A stretch of DNA of 64,000 nt from Microbacterium forte (lineage in GTDB: Bacteria > Actinomycetota > Actinomycetes > Actinomycetales > Microbacteriaceae): positions 744,001 to 808,000 of the forward strand of contig NZ_CP116871.1 of the NCBI RefSeq assembly GCF_031885415.1, in the 5' to 3' direction. The notes under the pieces were generated by a model that was not told where the DNA came from, made no database searches, and saw nothing but the letters and a program-made list of their open reading frames with translations. Shown piece by piece: positions 7,036 through 15,836 of the stretch (position 1 is its first letter; each line of letters opens with the position of its first letter). The translations under genes and the position numbers were made by a program.

Positions 7036-10000
7036 CTACTTAGCGCCGTGAGCGGAAAGGGCTCGGCGGATCGCACGTCGAGCTCGACGAGTGACCACGA
7101 GATTCAGCCGTTCCACTGCCGGCACGGACGAAGAGACCGGGGATGACACGATCTCCACGGAGTCCCCCGTCGCAAGAACCGTGCCCAGCGGCATTACGCT
7201 CCCGTTGATTCGGGCACTAGTCGCCCCGTGCCCGAGCTCGCTATGGATGGCGTACGCGAGGTCGAGCGCAGTCGCCCCCTCGTCGAGAGCGAACGGCGCA
7301 CCACCCCTACCGAAGACGTAAAGCCCGCTGACGCCCATGTGTTTGCGCAGAGCTTCCATGAAATCAGCGGAGGCGGCGTTCTCCTTCAGCCACAACTCGG
7401 ATGAAGAAGAAGCCCGCCGGGTCCTTGGAGGAGGCCCGGGCACCGCGTGGAACGGTGGCGACGGCCTGGACCCCTGCTTCGAGTACCTCGCCATCTCGTG
7501 CGTTGTGATTTCGAACTGTACGACTCGACCGTCGATGGCGACGACAGAGGTTTCGAGCGATTGATACCCGTTGTAGGTCGGCGTCGCGATGTAGTCATTG
7601 AACCTTCCTGGGAGAGGGGTCCAGCGGGCGTGTAAGGCACCGAGCATCGCATAACAGGAGCGCATGTCATTCGTCCGAACGAGCACAGTCAAGAGGTCGT
7701 AGATATCGTCGAAGTCACGCCCGCGGGCGACAAGTTCCTGGTACACCGCATACGAGTTCTTTAGCCGCACCTGGACACGCGCTCGGATACGCAGATCGCG
7801 CAAGTCCGCCTCCACCTCAGCGACAATCGCGCCTGCGTAGTCGTCGACATGAGGAAACCGCTGGCGCATCAATGCTTCAATCTCGGCGAATATCTTCGGC
7901 TTCATGATCGCGAAGGCGAGATCCTGCATCTCCGCGTGCATAGACTCAAGGCCCAGCTTCTGGGCGATATCGGCGTGGACATAAAGGGAATCCTCCGCTA
8001 GGCGCGTAGCTTCCGCCGACAGGAGGAAACCGGCCCTACGCAGCCGTTGCAGACGGTCCGCAAGAAAGACGATCAGCGAGTTCGCATCACGTGCCATAGC
8101 AATGACCGCTCGAGGAGCCGACTCGACATCAGAAGCACCACCGCGTACTAAGTCTATTAGCGCGACGCTCGCTACGACCCTGGCGATCCGCTCACCGAAA
8201 TTCTCCTGGACGAAATAGATGTAGTCGTCCGACGCGGTTTGCCTAAGCAGGAACGCCGCGGCCACAGCGTCGGGGCCGAGTCCCAACTCTGCGACGATCC
8301 GAGCCGTTGCCGCCTGGCCCGGTGCCCTCCGGGATGCCGCTTTCACCCGCTTAAGGTCGTGGCGCGGAAACGCGGACCGCAGTACACGGAGGGCGGCGGC
8401 GTAATCGGCTGAGTTCTTCCCGCGTCGAAAGATGACCGGCACGAGATCCTGCGTCTTTGGCTCTTGCGGCGGAGGGCTCCGGAGCGATAACTCGTTTAGC
8501 ACGCCCTCTAACGAGGGCAACCGTCGAAGATCAACCGGGGGAAGCGCTCTCAGCGACGCCGCGATCATATCCATCACTGCTTCGTCGATGAATTCGTACT
8601 CGGGGGGTTCCGCAGCTCCGTCTGTGAGTAGCGTGGCGACGCCCCAAGCAAGCCACCGACGAGTGGATGCGTGGACTGTCGTGTCCAGGACAAGGCGCCA
8701 GACCGGGTCCACCGCGGCCCGCCTAGCCCCGAGCATGATCATCACCCGCAGCGCCAGGCGGAGGGTTCCGCCCTCCTCACCATCCACGGCTCGAAGTCGA
8801 TCCTCAGCCACTCGTTTCACGCGACTACGTGTGTCATCAGGGAGCACGACGCCGTCCTCCAAGATCAGAGCGACTCTCTCGAGAGCCTGATCACCCCCGA
8901 GTAGCGACTCATCAAACCACCGCCAGAACCTAGGGTCGCTGTGCCACAGCGGAAGGGCGAATCTTAGGAACGAGTCGTTCTGCGCGAGGAGGGTGTTCGC
9001 CGTGATGAGTTGCAGGCTCTCAGCGGCTAGGTCGGCGGATGCAGCAACGGCTGTCGCGGCAAAATGCTCACCGAGCACCTGATGTGTGAACGCGGCGCGA
9101 CGCCGCCCCCAGGTGATCGCTCCGGTGCGCGTTGTTAGCTCCCGGACAACAGCCTCCCAGTCCCCTGTGTGATCCTCTCGCCGGGAGACGAAAGCGTTCA
9201 CGATTTCCGTCGCCAACGATCCATCGGCCGCGGAGATCCAGCGCAAAGCGGCGACGGACAGCCCTACGAATACCGACTCGGCGACATGGGCCGCCGCCTC
9301 CTGCTGGGTGGGCCCCATCCGCGCAGTCCGCTCGGCGATCTGCGGAAACGGCGATGCTCGGTCAGAGAAGTAGCGGGACTCCAACGCTCTCCGGATTTCG
9401 GTAAAGAGCTCGGACCTAGTGATGTGATGCGCGCGCACAGTTTCGTTACCACCCCGCGGTTCGAGTATCACGAGTTGACACGCGAGCGAAAGGCTTAGCG
9501 GGTTCGAGACCACGTCGCGGGAGAATCGCGAGAGGACCGCTTGCACTGACTGCGCCCGATCCTGCTCTGCCAGGCCCGCCGCATCGAACCAGTTTTGGGC
9601 GAGCTGCTCGACCTCTCGCTTCCCGAATGGCGAGAGACGCCAGGAAGGAAGCTTCGCTGCGCGGATCGTGTCAAGGCTCCCGCGAAGCGCGTAGTCGCGC
9701 GCGGCGATCGTCAGAGTCGCCGGGAACGCCCCCGTTGCCGACGTTTCCGAGATCAGTCGACGAACCAGTGTCACCCGCGCATCAGGATCGAGCACTTCGT
9801 CCAAACCATCGACCATGAGGTGCCACTCGCCGTCGGCGGCCGGAGGAAGGTTCACGAGGCCTTCGGCACGTGAACTCTCTCCATCGAAGACGTCACGCAC
9901 CAACGCGCCATGAATCGCGTCGCGCAAACTTCCGCTCTGAATCAGATCGGGAGCCGCGACCAGGATTGGCACGCGCGCGTGATTCCCTTGGTCGAAGTCG

Positions 10001-10899
10001 TGACACATCTTCCGAGCCAACGTGCGAAGCGCGCTCGACTTACCACCACCAGGGTCTGCCGTTAGCGTCCCGCCGTCCGCGAGTGCCTCGCTGATGTCGA
10101 CCGCAAGTGCCCGCGCTGCGCCGGGTCGCTCTGCGGTCTGCGTCACATAAACGCTCCCGAGCGTCGGCGCCGCAGACTCGTTGATAAGGAGCCCGTACGG
10201 ATGGCGTTCAACCGTGCAACGGAGCGCCGCAACGTACCGGCTCACGGACCTTCGCGGGATGCGCCACTTTCCCGCTGTGATCTGCTCGTCATCAAGCGTC
10301 GAGCGCCACCGTTCGCTGGAAGGATCACGCAGGTCGGTCCAGTTGAGGAACTCGTCGATGGCTTCGAGATGCCCCTCGCCCTCTCGATCGCTGAGACGGA
10401 CGAGCCCGCATACGCCGCCGGTGCGCAGATTGACCGCCGGGCCGCCGCTGGTGCCGTGAAAGAGGTTACTTCCCTGGACCCGGATCGCCGGTACCCCTTC
10501 TTGAGAATAGGAACTGCCAACGATCGTCAACCGGGAATCCTGGCGAATGAAATGCTTATCACCAGTCAGGTACCCATGCGATGCGAGAGGATCATCGTGG
10601 CCTCGGATCCTGTTAAGGATCGCGACAACGCATGGAGAGGTCTCAGATACACACACGTGCTTCGGGTGATTCAGCAGCACAGGCCCATCATGCTGCTGGG
10701 ATCTATGCATGAGGGAGCCGCAAAACTCAGCACCGCAAGCAAAACGAAGCATGACCTCCGAGCGATCCTCGAGCACGTGTCCGATCGTGAGCACACAATC
10801 GGAAGCGATTCTGACCCCGCTTCCGCGACCCGCGACGTCGACCGTCGATCTGGCCAGGAGATCGCGGATGTCCTCGTTAGGATCCCGCGGGTGCGTCAC
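7036..10899 (-). CDS. Trypsin-like / NACHT NTPase / RelA-SpoT-like (pseudo-HD, synthetase, TGS) fusion
   Basis: This is a 1287-aa multidomain protein. Residues 20-180 are a trypsin-like fold with His41 (TIGHV) and Ser151 (GTSGGPAV); no clear catalytic Asp precedes VAIL. Residues 255-480 are a NACHT P-loop NTPase: Walker A DPGGGKSS (Lys287) and Walker B HLMVDGLDE (Asp364, Asp367, Glu368). Residues 500-830 are helical. Residues 835-985 follow the RelA/SpoT HD fold, but the HD...ED residues are lost (FLLRQTASDD). About 1040-1140 is the synthetase fold (RLKNSYAVY, FDDIYDLL, PGRFNDYIATP, NGYQSLE). TGS is 1193-1253, followed by an RSH-like TRRARRAIRRAL end. It starts at GTG and overlaps the Trypco1 gene by 23 bases. 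I infer a STAND-type conflict protein. Confidence 0.88.
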   Translation of the reverse strand: MTHPRDPNEDIRDLLARSTVDVAGRGSGVRIASDCVLTIGHVLEDRSEVMLRFACGAEFCGSLMHRSQQHDGPVLLNHPKHVCVSETSPCVVAILNRIRGHDDPLASHGYLTGDKHFIRQDSRLTIVGSSYSQEGVPAIRVQGSNLFHGTSGGPAVNLRTGGVCGLVRLSDREGEGHLEAIDEFLNWTDLRDPSSERWRSTLDDEQITAGKWRIPRRSVSRYVAALRCTVERHPYGLLINESAAPTLGSVYVTQTAERPGAARALAVDISEALADGGTLTADPGGGKSSALRTLARKMCHDFDQGNHARVPILVAAPDLIQSGSLRDAIHGALVRDVFDGESSRAEGLVNLPPAADGEWHLMVDGLDEVLDPDARVTLVRRLISETSATGAFPATLTIAARDYALRGSLDTIRAAKLPSWRLSPFGKREVEQLAQNWFDAAGLAEQDRAQSVQAVLSRFSRDVVSNPLSLSLACQLVILEPRGGNETVRAHHITRSELFTEIRRALESRYFSDRASPFPQIAERTARMGPTQQEAAAHVAESVFVGLSVAALRWISAADGSLATEIVNAFVSRREDHTGDWEAVVRELTTRTGAITWGRRRAAFTHQVLGEHFAATAVAASADLAAESLQLITANTLLAQNDSFLRFALPLWHSDPRFWRWFDESLLGGDQALERVALILEDGVVLPDDTRSRVKRVAEDRLRAVDGEEGGTLRLALRVMIMLGARRAAVDPVWRLVLDTTVHASTRRWLAWGVATLLTDGAAEPPEYEFIDEAVMDMIAASLRALPPVDLRRLPSLEGVLNELSLRSPPPQEPKTQDLVPVIFRRGKNSADYAAALRVLRSAFPRHDLKRVKAASRRAPGQAATARIVAELGLGPDAVAAAFLLRQTASDDYIYFVQENFGERIARVVASVALIDLVRGGASDVESAPRAVIAMARDANSLIVFLADRLQRLRRAGFLLSAEATRLAEDSLYVHADIAQKLGLESMHAEMQDLAFAIMKPKIFAEIEALMRQRFPHVDDYAGAIVAEVEADLRDLRIRARVQVRLKNSYAVYQELVARGRDFDDIYDLLTVLVRTNDMRSCYAMLGALHARWTPLPGRFNDYIATPTYNGYQSLETSVVAIDGRVVQFEITTHEMARYSKQGSRPSPPFHAVPGPPPRTRRASSSSELWLKENAASADFMEALRKHMGVSGLYVFGRGGAPFALDEGATALDLAYAIHSELGHGATSARINGSVMPLGTVLATGDSVEIVSSPVSSSVPAVERLNLVVTRRARRAIRRALSAHGAK

Positions 10900-11191
10900 G
10901 GATGAACTCGAGCTCGATCGAGATACTGGACTTAGCGTTCGCCTTGCCGAATACAGCTACCAACGACCCCGATTCGAGAGCGAACTCGACGCCTAGAGTG
11001 ACCTTGGCTGAAGTCCACTCGAGGTCCGAGACGGCCGTGATTGCTTTTCGGGCCGCTCCCGCTGACGCGTCAAACGCGGCTTGGAGATCGAGGGCGCCGC
11101 GAGTGGAAACTTCCTCCTGACCGGATGAACCAACCACAGAGACGAACGCCCTAGTGCCATCGATGTCTACCGAGACCAGCTCATCCCGCAT
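10877..11191 (-). CDS. Trypco1 (trypsin-co-occurring domain 1) protein
   Basis: This 104-aa protein has an N-terminal beta segment (ELVSVDIDGTRAFVSVV) and a C-terminal half (ITAVSDLEWTSAKVTLGVEF, then AKSSISIELEF) that matches the Trypco1/CU044_2847 pattern. That family was named for its association with trypsin-like domains in NTPase-based conflict systems. The ATG at 11191 is preferred to one at 11227 because a GGGGG stretch lies at ribosome-site distance. Its stop lies 23 bases inside the trypsin-NACHT-RSH gene, so the two are translationally coupled. It probably regulates the trypsin domain of its partner; this is inference from family association. Confidence 0.72.
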   Translation of the reverse strand: MRDELVSVDIDGTRAFVSVVGSSGQEEVSTRGALDLQAAFDASAGAARKAITAVSDLEWTSAKVTLGVEFALESGSLVAVFGKANAKSSISIELEFIRDAPAGS

Positions 11192-11754
11192 AGTTGACCC
11201 CCAGGTCGTTGCCGGCAGATCGCTCATCTGCTCGTGCTGCTGAGCAGGACACTATCGCATACTTCGCCATCAAGCCGTACTCACTACCGTCGTCCCGCCT
11301 CGACCGCCGGGATCATGGGCGCGAACTCGATGTCTGCTTCGCCAACTTCACCATCGTCGCTTGCGACGCCGACGCGCCGCTCTGCGTCGACTACGTCACC
11401 ATTCCGGCGTGGACCAGGACGGATGAAGCCGAGGCTGGAGGGAAGCAGATTAGCCTGATGGGCGCAGCGTACTGCCCCGTATGATCGAGAGCGCTAAGAG
11501 GACCCCCTCACCCAACGCCCATTCAGCTCTTGCGACTTTCGAAACCGCCAAACGGCGTATCCGAGAACGCGGATGTGCTGGCAAAGTTGGCAATGCGATC
11601 GGCCCGCAGGTCGACATCCGGCCAGCGCCGCCTGCCGATGCTGCTGTTCCTCGCATCCGACACCGCGGAGCAATCGCCCCAAGCCGACGCTAACCGCGTC
11701 TAGTCCATCCGACGCCGCGGCGCCTTCCCGCCGAGGTCCGTACGGGTTGCAGTG
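11192..11754. other. 563-base intergenic region without a supported gene
   Basis: This interval separates the start of the Trypco1 operon from the end of the specificity-subunit gene, both on the minus strand, so it should hold the Trypco1 promoter and the 3' end of the restriction-modification transcript. Short ORFs exist on both strands (for example plus 11194-11484), but none has a good ribosome site or a recognisable fold. No repeat or att-like sequence stood out. Confidence 0.4.
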
Positions 11755-13128
11755 CTACGCAGCGACGGCTTTCATCAGGATGGCCTGCTCCAGTCGCGCC
11801 ACGGTCTCGGCCTCAAGCGCGTTGGCTGCAGCAAAGTTCGCCCAGCATCGGTCCGCCTCGTTCCCGCGCTCCTCATCGACCGGCGGAAGGATAATCTCAT
11901 TGAGGTTCGCGGGGTCAACGACATCGACAACGGAGCCGAACGCGCTCCCCTTGACTTGGAGCTGGACCTGCTCGGTGGCGAAACACAGGTACAACCAACC
12001 AGGACTGATCCCCTCTTTCGGACGCACCCTCATGACGTTATGGCTCGCGAGCCAGCTCGAACGGTCCTCCGTAATGAGAGCGGGGAGGGAGATCCGCTCT
12101 TCAGCGCGTCCGCGGGCCCCGAAAACGAGGGTGCCCGCACCAAGTTCGTACGCCTTGAAATCAAGCGCACGGGCTGCGATGTACTGAAGATTGACCGGCT
12201 TCAGCTGCAAGAGTTGACGTCCGGACATGATTGGCCGACCATGCGACTCGTCTACGTAATAACGCTTGTAGCGATTCGGCATCGACGTGTCCGCCACAGC
12301 GCCGAGATGTGTTCCGCCAGCACGCTTCAAGTCATCGCGAACTCGATCGATTCGAGGGTCGTGGAATGCTGCGTCGAGCCGCCCGCCGAGGCTGCTCGCC
12401 CTCAGGGGCCATCCTGCTTTGAGTGGATCCGTCGAGCTGATCTGCGGGAGCTCACTGGCGAACTCACGGACAAGTTCCTCGAGTCTAAGACGCGCCCGCT
12501 CACGGGTCCGGATAGCCTCCTGCATTGCCTCCGCGGTCTCGTTCGTCAGTAGTGGGTCTATGAATGGCACCTGCACTGCGCTCAGATCATCGGCTGACAG
12601 GTGGTCAATCACGTTTCCGGTCTTGCTTCGCGTCAGGAGCGCCTGGCCCGTAGGCGTGCTGAGAAATGCCAACGTGTATAGGCGGCTAGTCTTGTCGGCG
12701 ATCTGGAGGCGGAGCATGTCGTCACTCACTACGAACCGGCTGATATACGCATCGGCGTACGCAAGCGGACCAAGATTACGACCCGAGCAGGTTTGAAGGA
12801 TGGTGCCGACCTCAGGAACGAGTTCTTGCAGGTTCGTGCTTCCACTCTTCGACAACTGGTCGGCAGCCTGAGGCATGTAGTCGAAAATGTCGTACGGCCG
12901 CAGGTATGGCAGCGAATCCTCACCCGGTGCGGCGTATACGCGGCGGGTTCGTGACGTCGCTCCAACGCTTCCCAATCCACCGATTCCGGCGACGCGACGA
13001 ATCTCTGCGCCAGCAAGCTGGAGCGCACGCATGTGATCGTTGGCGAGAACGCCTGGCGAGCAGTGATACTTGGCATCCAGGCGCCCGTCAGCGAACGCCG
13101 CACGTGCGCGCACGGGAGCGATGATCAT
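11755..13128 (-). CDS. Restriction-modification DNA specificity subunit (HsdS/BcgI-B-like)
   Basis: This 457-aa protein is built of two similar halves, each beginning with an RLDA motif (RLDAKYH near residue 17, RLDAAFHDP near 250) and each ending in a helical conserved region (ERARLRLEELVREFA; ALEAETVARLEQAIL). This is the two-target-recognition-domain plan of S subunits, in which each half reads one part of a bipartite DNA site. It overlaps the upstream nuclease-methylase gene by four bases, so the two are co-translated. No separate hsdR gene is present nearby. Confidence 0.82.
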   Translation of the reverse strand: MIIAPVRARAAFADGRLDAKYHCSPGVLANDHMRALQLAGAEIRRVAGIGGLGSVGATSRTRRVYAAPGEDSLPYLRPYDIFDYMPQAADQLSKSGSTNLQELVPEVGTILQTCSGRNLGPLAYADAYISRFVVSDDMLRLQIADKTSRLYTLAFLSTPTGQALLTRSKTGNVIDHLSADDLSAVQVPFIDPLLTNETAEAMQEAIRTRERARLRLEELVREFASELPQISSTDPLKAGWPLRASSLGGRLDAAFHDPRIDRVRDDLKRAGGTHLGAVADTSMPNRYKRYYVDESHGRPIMSGRQLLQLKPVNLQYIAARALDFKAYELGAGTLVFGARGRAEERISLPALITEDRSSWLASHNVMRVRPKEGISPGWLYLCFATEQVQLQVKGSAFGSVVDVVDPANLNEIILPPVDEERGNEADRCWANFAAANALEAETVARLEQAILMKAVAA

Positions 13129-15125
13129 CGCTGCTCCTCGAGCCAGCGACGATATGCCTGTGCAACCTCAGCTAGCTCGTCGTCGACCTGGCGATCCGTG
13201 ACCTCCACTTCGCGCATCACTTCGGCTCCCGACGTCTGATCAATTTCGGCCACAGTCTCGACTGTCTTCACGAGGGCGTCTTCACCGTCAGCCGTGCGTC
13301 GGTAGATGACGTTACCGCGCTTGTCGTGCCCGATCTTCTCCGCCACTGCCATGAACAACGGATAGTCCAACCCAGCGCCCGCTGCGTCTGCCGCTTCGTG
13401 TTCATCCAGGCGACGCATCAAGACCATCGAGGTTTGAGTGTCGTTGCCGGGCTGGAACAAGTCACGGTGCATGTCCACGACAGCCAGAATCTGCGCATGC
13501 CGCAGAAGCCAATGCCGAACGTACGCGAGGCCGGGGTTATTCAGAATGCCGTTAGGCATCACCATCGCCATCCTGCCCGTGCCTGCGACCAAAAGCTGGA
13601 GTGCACGCTCAATGAACAAGATCTCGGGTGGCTGCGATTTCTGAAGGGCCCGGTTACCGTTTTTATCGAGGCGGATAGACCAGTTCCCATCGTCGCCCTG
13701 GTCCCAAACTGCGGCCAGCTCGTACTGAGCGAGTGTGTCCTCATCGTCGATTGGGATCCTCGCCCCGAACGGCGGGTTGGAGACAATCACGTCAATCGAG
13801 CCGAGGGGGACGGCGTCACGAAGCTGAGACGACCAGCGGTGCGGATTCTCCAGTGTGTTGGCCTGGTACAGCCCACCGGAGCCATCGTTGTTCATGACCA
13901 TGTTCATCTTCGCCGCGCGGACTAGCGCGGGATTCAGGTCGATCCCAAAAACACACTGGCGGAAGTACTCGTCTCGGCGCTTGTACAACTCCTCACGCTC
14001 GAAGTCAGTACCCTGCGAAGGGTCTTCCCACTGCTCGCGCTCTCTGTGCTCGATGTACTCGAGTGCGTGATTCATGCCGGTAATCAGAAACCCCCCGGTG
14101 CCGCACGACGGATCGAGGATTCGCTCACCCGGCTGTGGGTCGAGCATCGTAACAGCCATTCGGCAGGCGTTGCGGGGCGTGAAGAACTCGCCTCGGTCGC
14201 CTCGCAGGTTAGATCCGACGATCTCCTCGTAGGCGACCCCCTTCACATCCACGGGGGACCGGAGGAGCGAGTATCCCTGCAACTGGGTGACGACATATGC
14301 CAGAACATCTGGTTTGAGGTCGATATCCACGTCCTTCGAATCGAAGATCGCGGGGTACTTCTTTACGACGCGCTGTTCGAAAAGAGCCTGAATGCGCTTC
14401 TTAGCGGCCGTGGCGACAATCGTGCTTTCCCGTTCAGACGGAGTTGCGAAAAAGTTCAGCTTCGGCGCACGCTCGTCCTCAATCTTCGTGAAGATGAGCT
14501 TGAGCAACTCCCAAAACGCTTCGGTCTTCTGCTTACCCTCGTGAGCCGCGATGTAGTTGTGGCAGCGACGGAATGCGAATAGCAGGTTGTCTGCGGTCGC
14601 AACCTTCAGGTCCTTGCGTTTGGGACGTTGGGCGTCGGCCTCCGTCTGGCCGTTTGCCGGGATGTCGATGATCTCGTCGAATGACCAGCCACCTTTCCCA
14701 TCAGGGCGCTTGGCATAGCAGAATCGGTCGGTACCATTGGTCCACATGCCGTACTGCACGTTCAAGCAGGACGCCATGTAGGACTGCAGTTGCCCGATAC
14801 CCTCGGTGCGGCTGGTCGGCTTAACGTCGGCCTTCTTGGTCTCAACGAGGATGTAGGCGCTCGCCTGAGTCCGGTCCGCATCCTTGCCAAATACGACGAT
14901 ATCGACGCGCTTGCGCGATGCGCCCACTTTGATGGTGAACTCTGGAGCACAGTCCGTTGGCGAGTATTTGTACTGCCTGACGAGCGCTTTCTCAATGTTC
15001 TGCCTGACGTATTCTTCGGGAGTGTCGTTGACGAACTTGCCGGTCAAAAAGTCGGCAACCTTCCCATCGGGCACGGACCCGACTGGCGTCACTGACGGGG
15101 TTGGCGCGGGGGTCACGTTGGCCAC
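13125..15125 (-). CDS. Fused nuclease-N6-adenine methyltransferase (type I/IIB-like RM subunit)
   Basis: This is a 666-aa protein. The N-terminal 140 residues match the HsdR_N-type nuclease domain, with Asp75 in RVDIVVF and Glu95-x-Lys97 in LVETKK forming a PD-(D/E)xK site. A helical linker leads to an N6-adenine methylase with motif I DPSCGTGGF (about residue 337), GEFFTPR just before it, and motif IV SNPPFG (about residue 450). The GTG at 15125 is chosen because AGAGGAG lies just upstream; a TTG at 15161 is also in frame. With the S gene, this gives the RM-plus-S layout of BcgI-like type IIB enzymes, although an M/S pair of a divergent type I system is possible. Confidence 0.85.
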   Translation of the reverse strand: MANVTPAPTPSVTPVGSVPDGKVADFLTGKFVNDTPEEYVRQNIEKALVRQYKYSPTDCAPEFTIKVGASRKRVDIVVFGKDADRTQASAYILVETKKADVKPTSRTEGIGQLQSYMASCLNVQYGMWTNGTDRFCYAKRPDGKGGWSFDEIIDIPANGQTEADAQRPKRKDLKVATADNLLFAFRRCHNYIAAHEGKQKTEAFWELLKLIFTKIEDERAPKLNFFATPSERESTIVATAAKKRIQALFEQRVVKKYPAIFDSKDVDIDLKPDVLAYVVTQLQGYSLLRSPVDVKGVAYEEIVGSNLRGDRGEFFTPRNACRMAVTMLDPQPGERILDPSCGTGGFLITGMNHALEYIEHREREQWEDPSQGTDFEREELYKRRDEYFRQCVFGIDLNPALVRAAKMNMVMNNDGSGGLYQANTLENPHRWSSQLRDAVPLGSIDVIVSNPPFGARIPIDDEDTLAQYELAAVWDQGDDGNWSIRLDKNGNRALQKSQPPEILFIERALQLLVAGTGRMAMVMPNGILNNPGLAYVRHWLLRHAQILAVVDMHRDLFQPGNDTQTSMVLMRRLDEHEAADAAGAGLDYPLFMAVAEKIGHDKRGNVIYRRTADGEDALVKTVETVAEIDQTSGAEVMREVEVTDRQVDDELAEVAQAYRRWLEEQR

Positions 15126-15437
15126 GAAGCTCCTCTGGAGGCTAGACAAAGATTGGTCCAATCTTCTCTCACGTACGGCTGATCGCGCTGGAGGCCCGCC
15201 GAACTGTCGAACTGTTGTTCGGCCAGCCTTGAGAGATCGAGGCGAGGATTCACCGTGACGATGCCAGCTACGATGAACCCAAATGATGCCGCTGAGAGGC
15301 GCGCTCCTCGATCCAACCCATCTGCGTAGGGGTAGTTTCTCTCGGACAGGGTGGGATGGGAGGCGGGTGCCTCCGACCTAGGTGAGCAGTAAGTCATTGG
15401 CGCACTACCGAGCACGGCGCGAAGCCGCCGGTGCAAC

Positions 15438-15812
15438 GTGTCGTCGCTTGAACGCGCCGATGCCGTGGGCTTGGCACATGAGTTGGTCCTCAGACGACGG
15501 AGTCTCCCTCTCTCCGGCCTGAGCCTGGACATACTTCGGTCGTTGGGGACCGAGCCGAACGTCAACAACCTAATCCAGGGCTTCGAGCAGCGAGGCGGCT
15601 ACCATCAGCCCACGCCGCCCAACCTTGAGGCCATGCTGGCTCGGCTCTCAGGGGAACAGCAGGCGATCGCTGATCTGTTCGCCTGCGCAATCGGTGCCTA
15701 CAAGAATTCGGCCAGTCATCGAACCATTCGGTTCGATGACGCGGTGGAAGCTGCCGTAGTGATCCGGCTCGCCGATCTTCTCCTCCGCATCGCGCATCGC
15801 GCTACAGGCTGA
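15438..15812 (+). CDS. Possible TIGR02391 (Ymh)/HEPN-like small protein or fragment
   Basis: This 124-aa ORF is on the plus strand between two minus-strand defence units. Its C-terminal half, GAYKNSASHRTIRFDD followed by a helix AVVIRLADLLLRIAHR, resembles the end of TIGR02391/HEPN-type proteins, where an R/K-N-x3-S-H-like motif forms a putative RNase site. TIGR02391 proteins are usually about twice this length, and the frame is closed by a stop at 15390, so this may be a truncated remnant. It starts at GTG 15438 and the ribosome site is poor. Confidence 0.45.
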   Translation: MSSLERADAVGLAHELVLRRRSLPLSGLSLDILRSLGTEPNVNNLIQGFEQRGGYHQPTPPNLEAMLARLSGEQQAIADLFACAIGAYKNSASHRTIRFDDAVEAAVVIRLADLLLRIAHRATG

Positions 15813-15836
15813 CGCGCGAGTGAACCTGTCACGCGC

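Noticed and set aside
7036..10899. The trypsin-NACHT-RSH fusion being an artefact of joined genes
   Set aside because: The frame is continuous with no internal stop, the joining region is helical and of plausible length, and each domain boundary is clean. No internal ribosome site with a good start was noticed before the RSH part, though this was not searched exhaustively.
11194..11484. Plus-strand ORF of 96 codons in the gap upstream of Trypco1
   Set aside because: The start overlaps the Trypco1 5' region and lacks a ribosome site, and the sequence matches nothing I recognise; left as unsupported.
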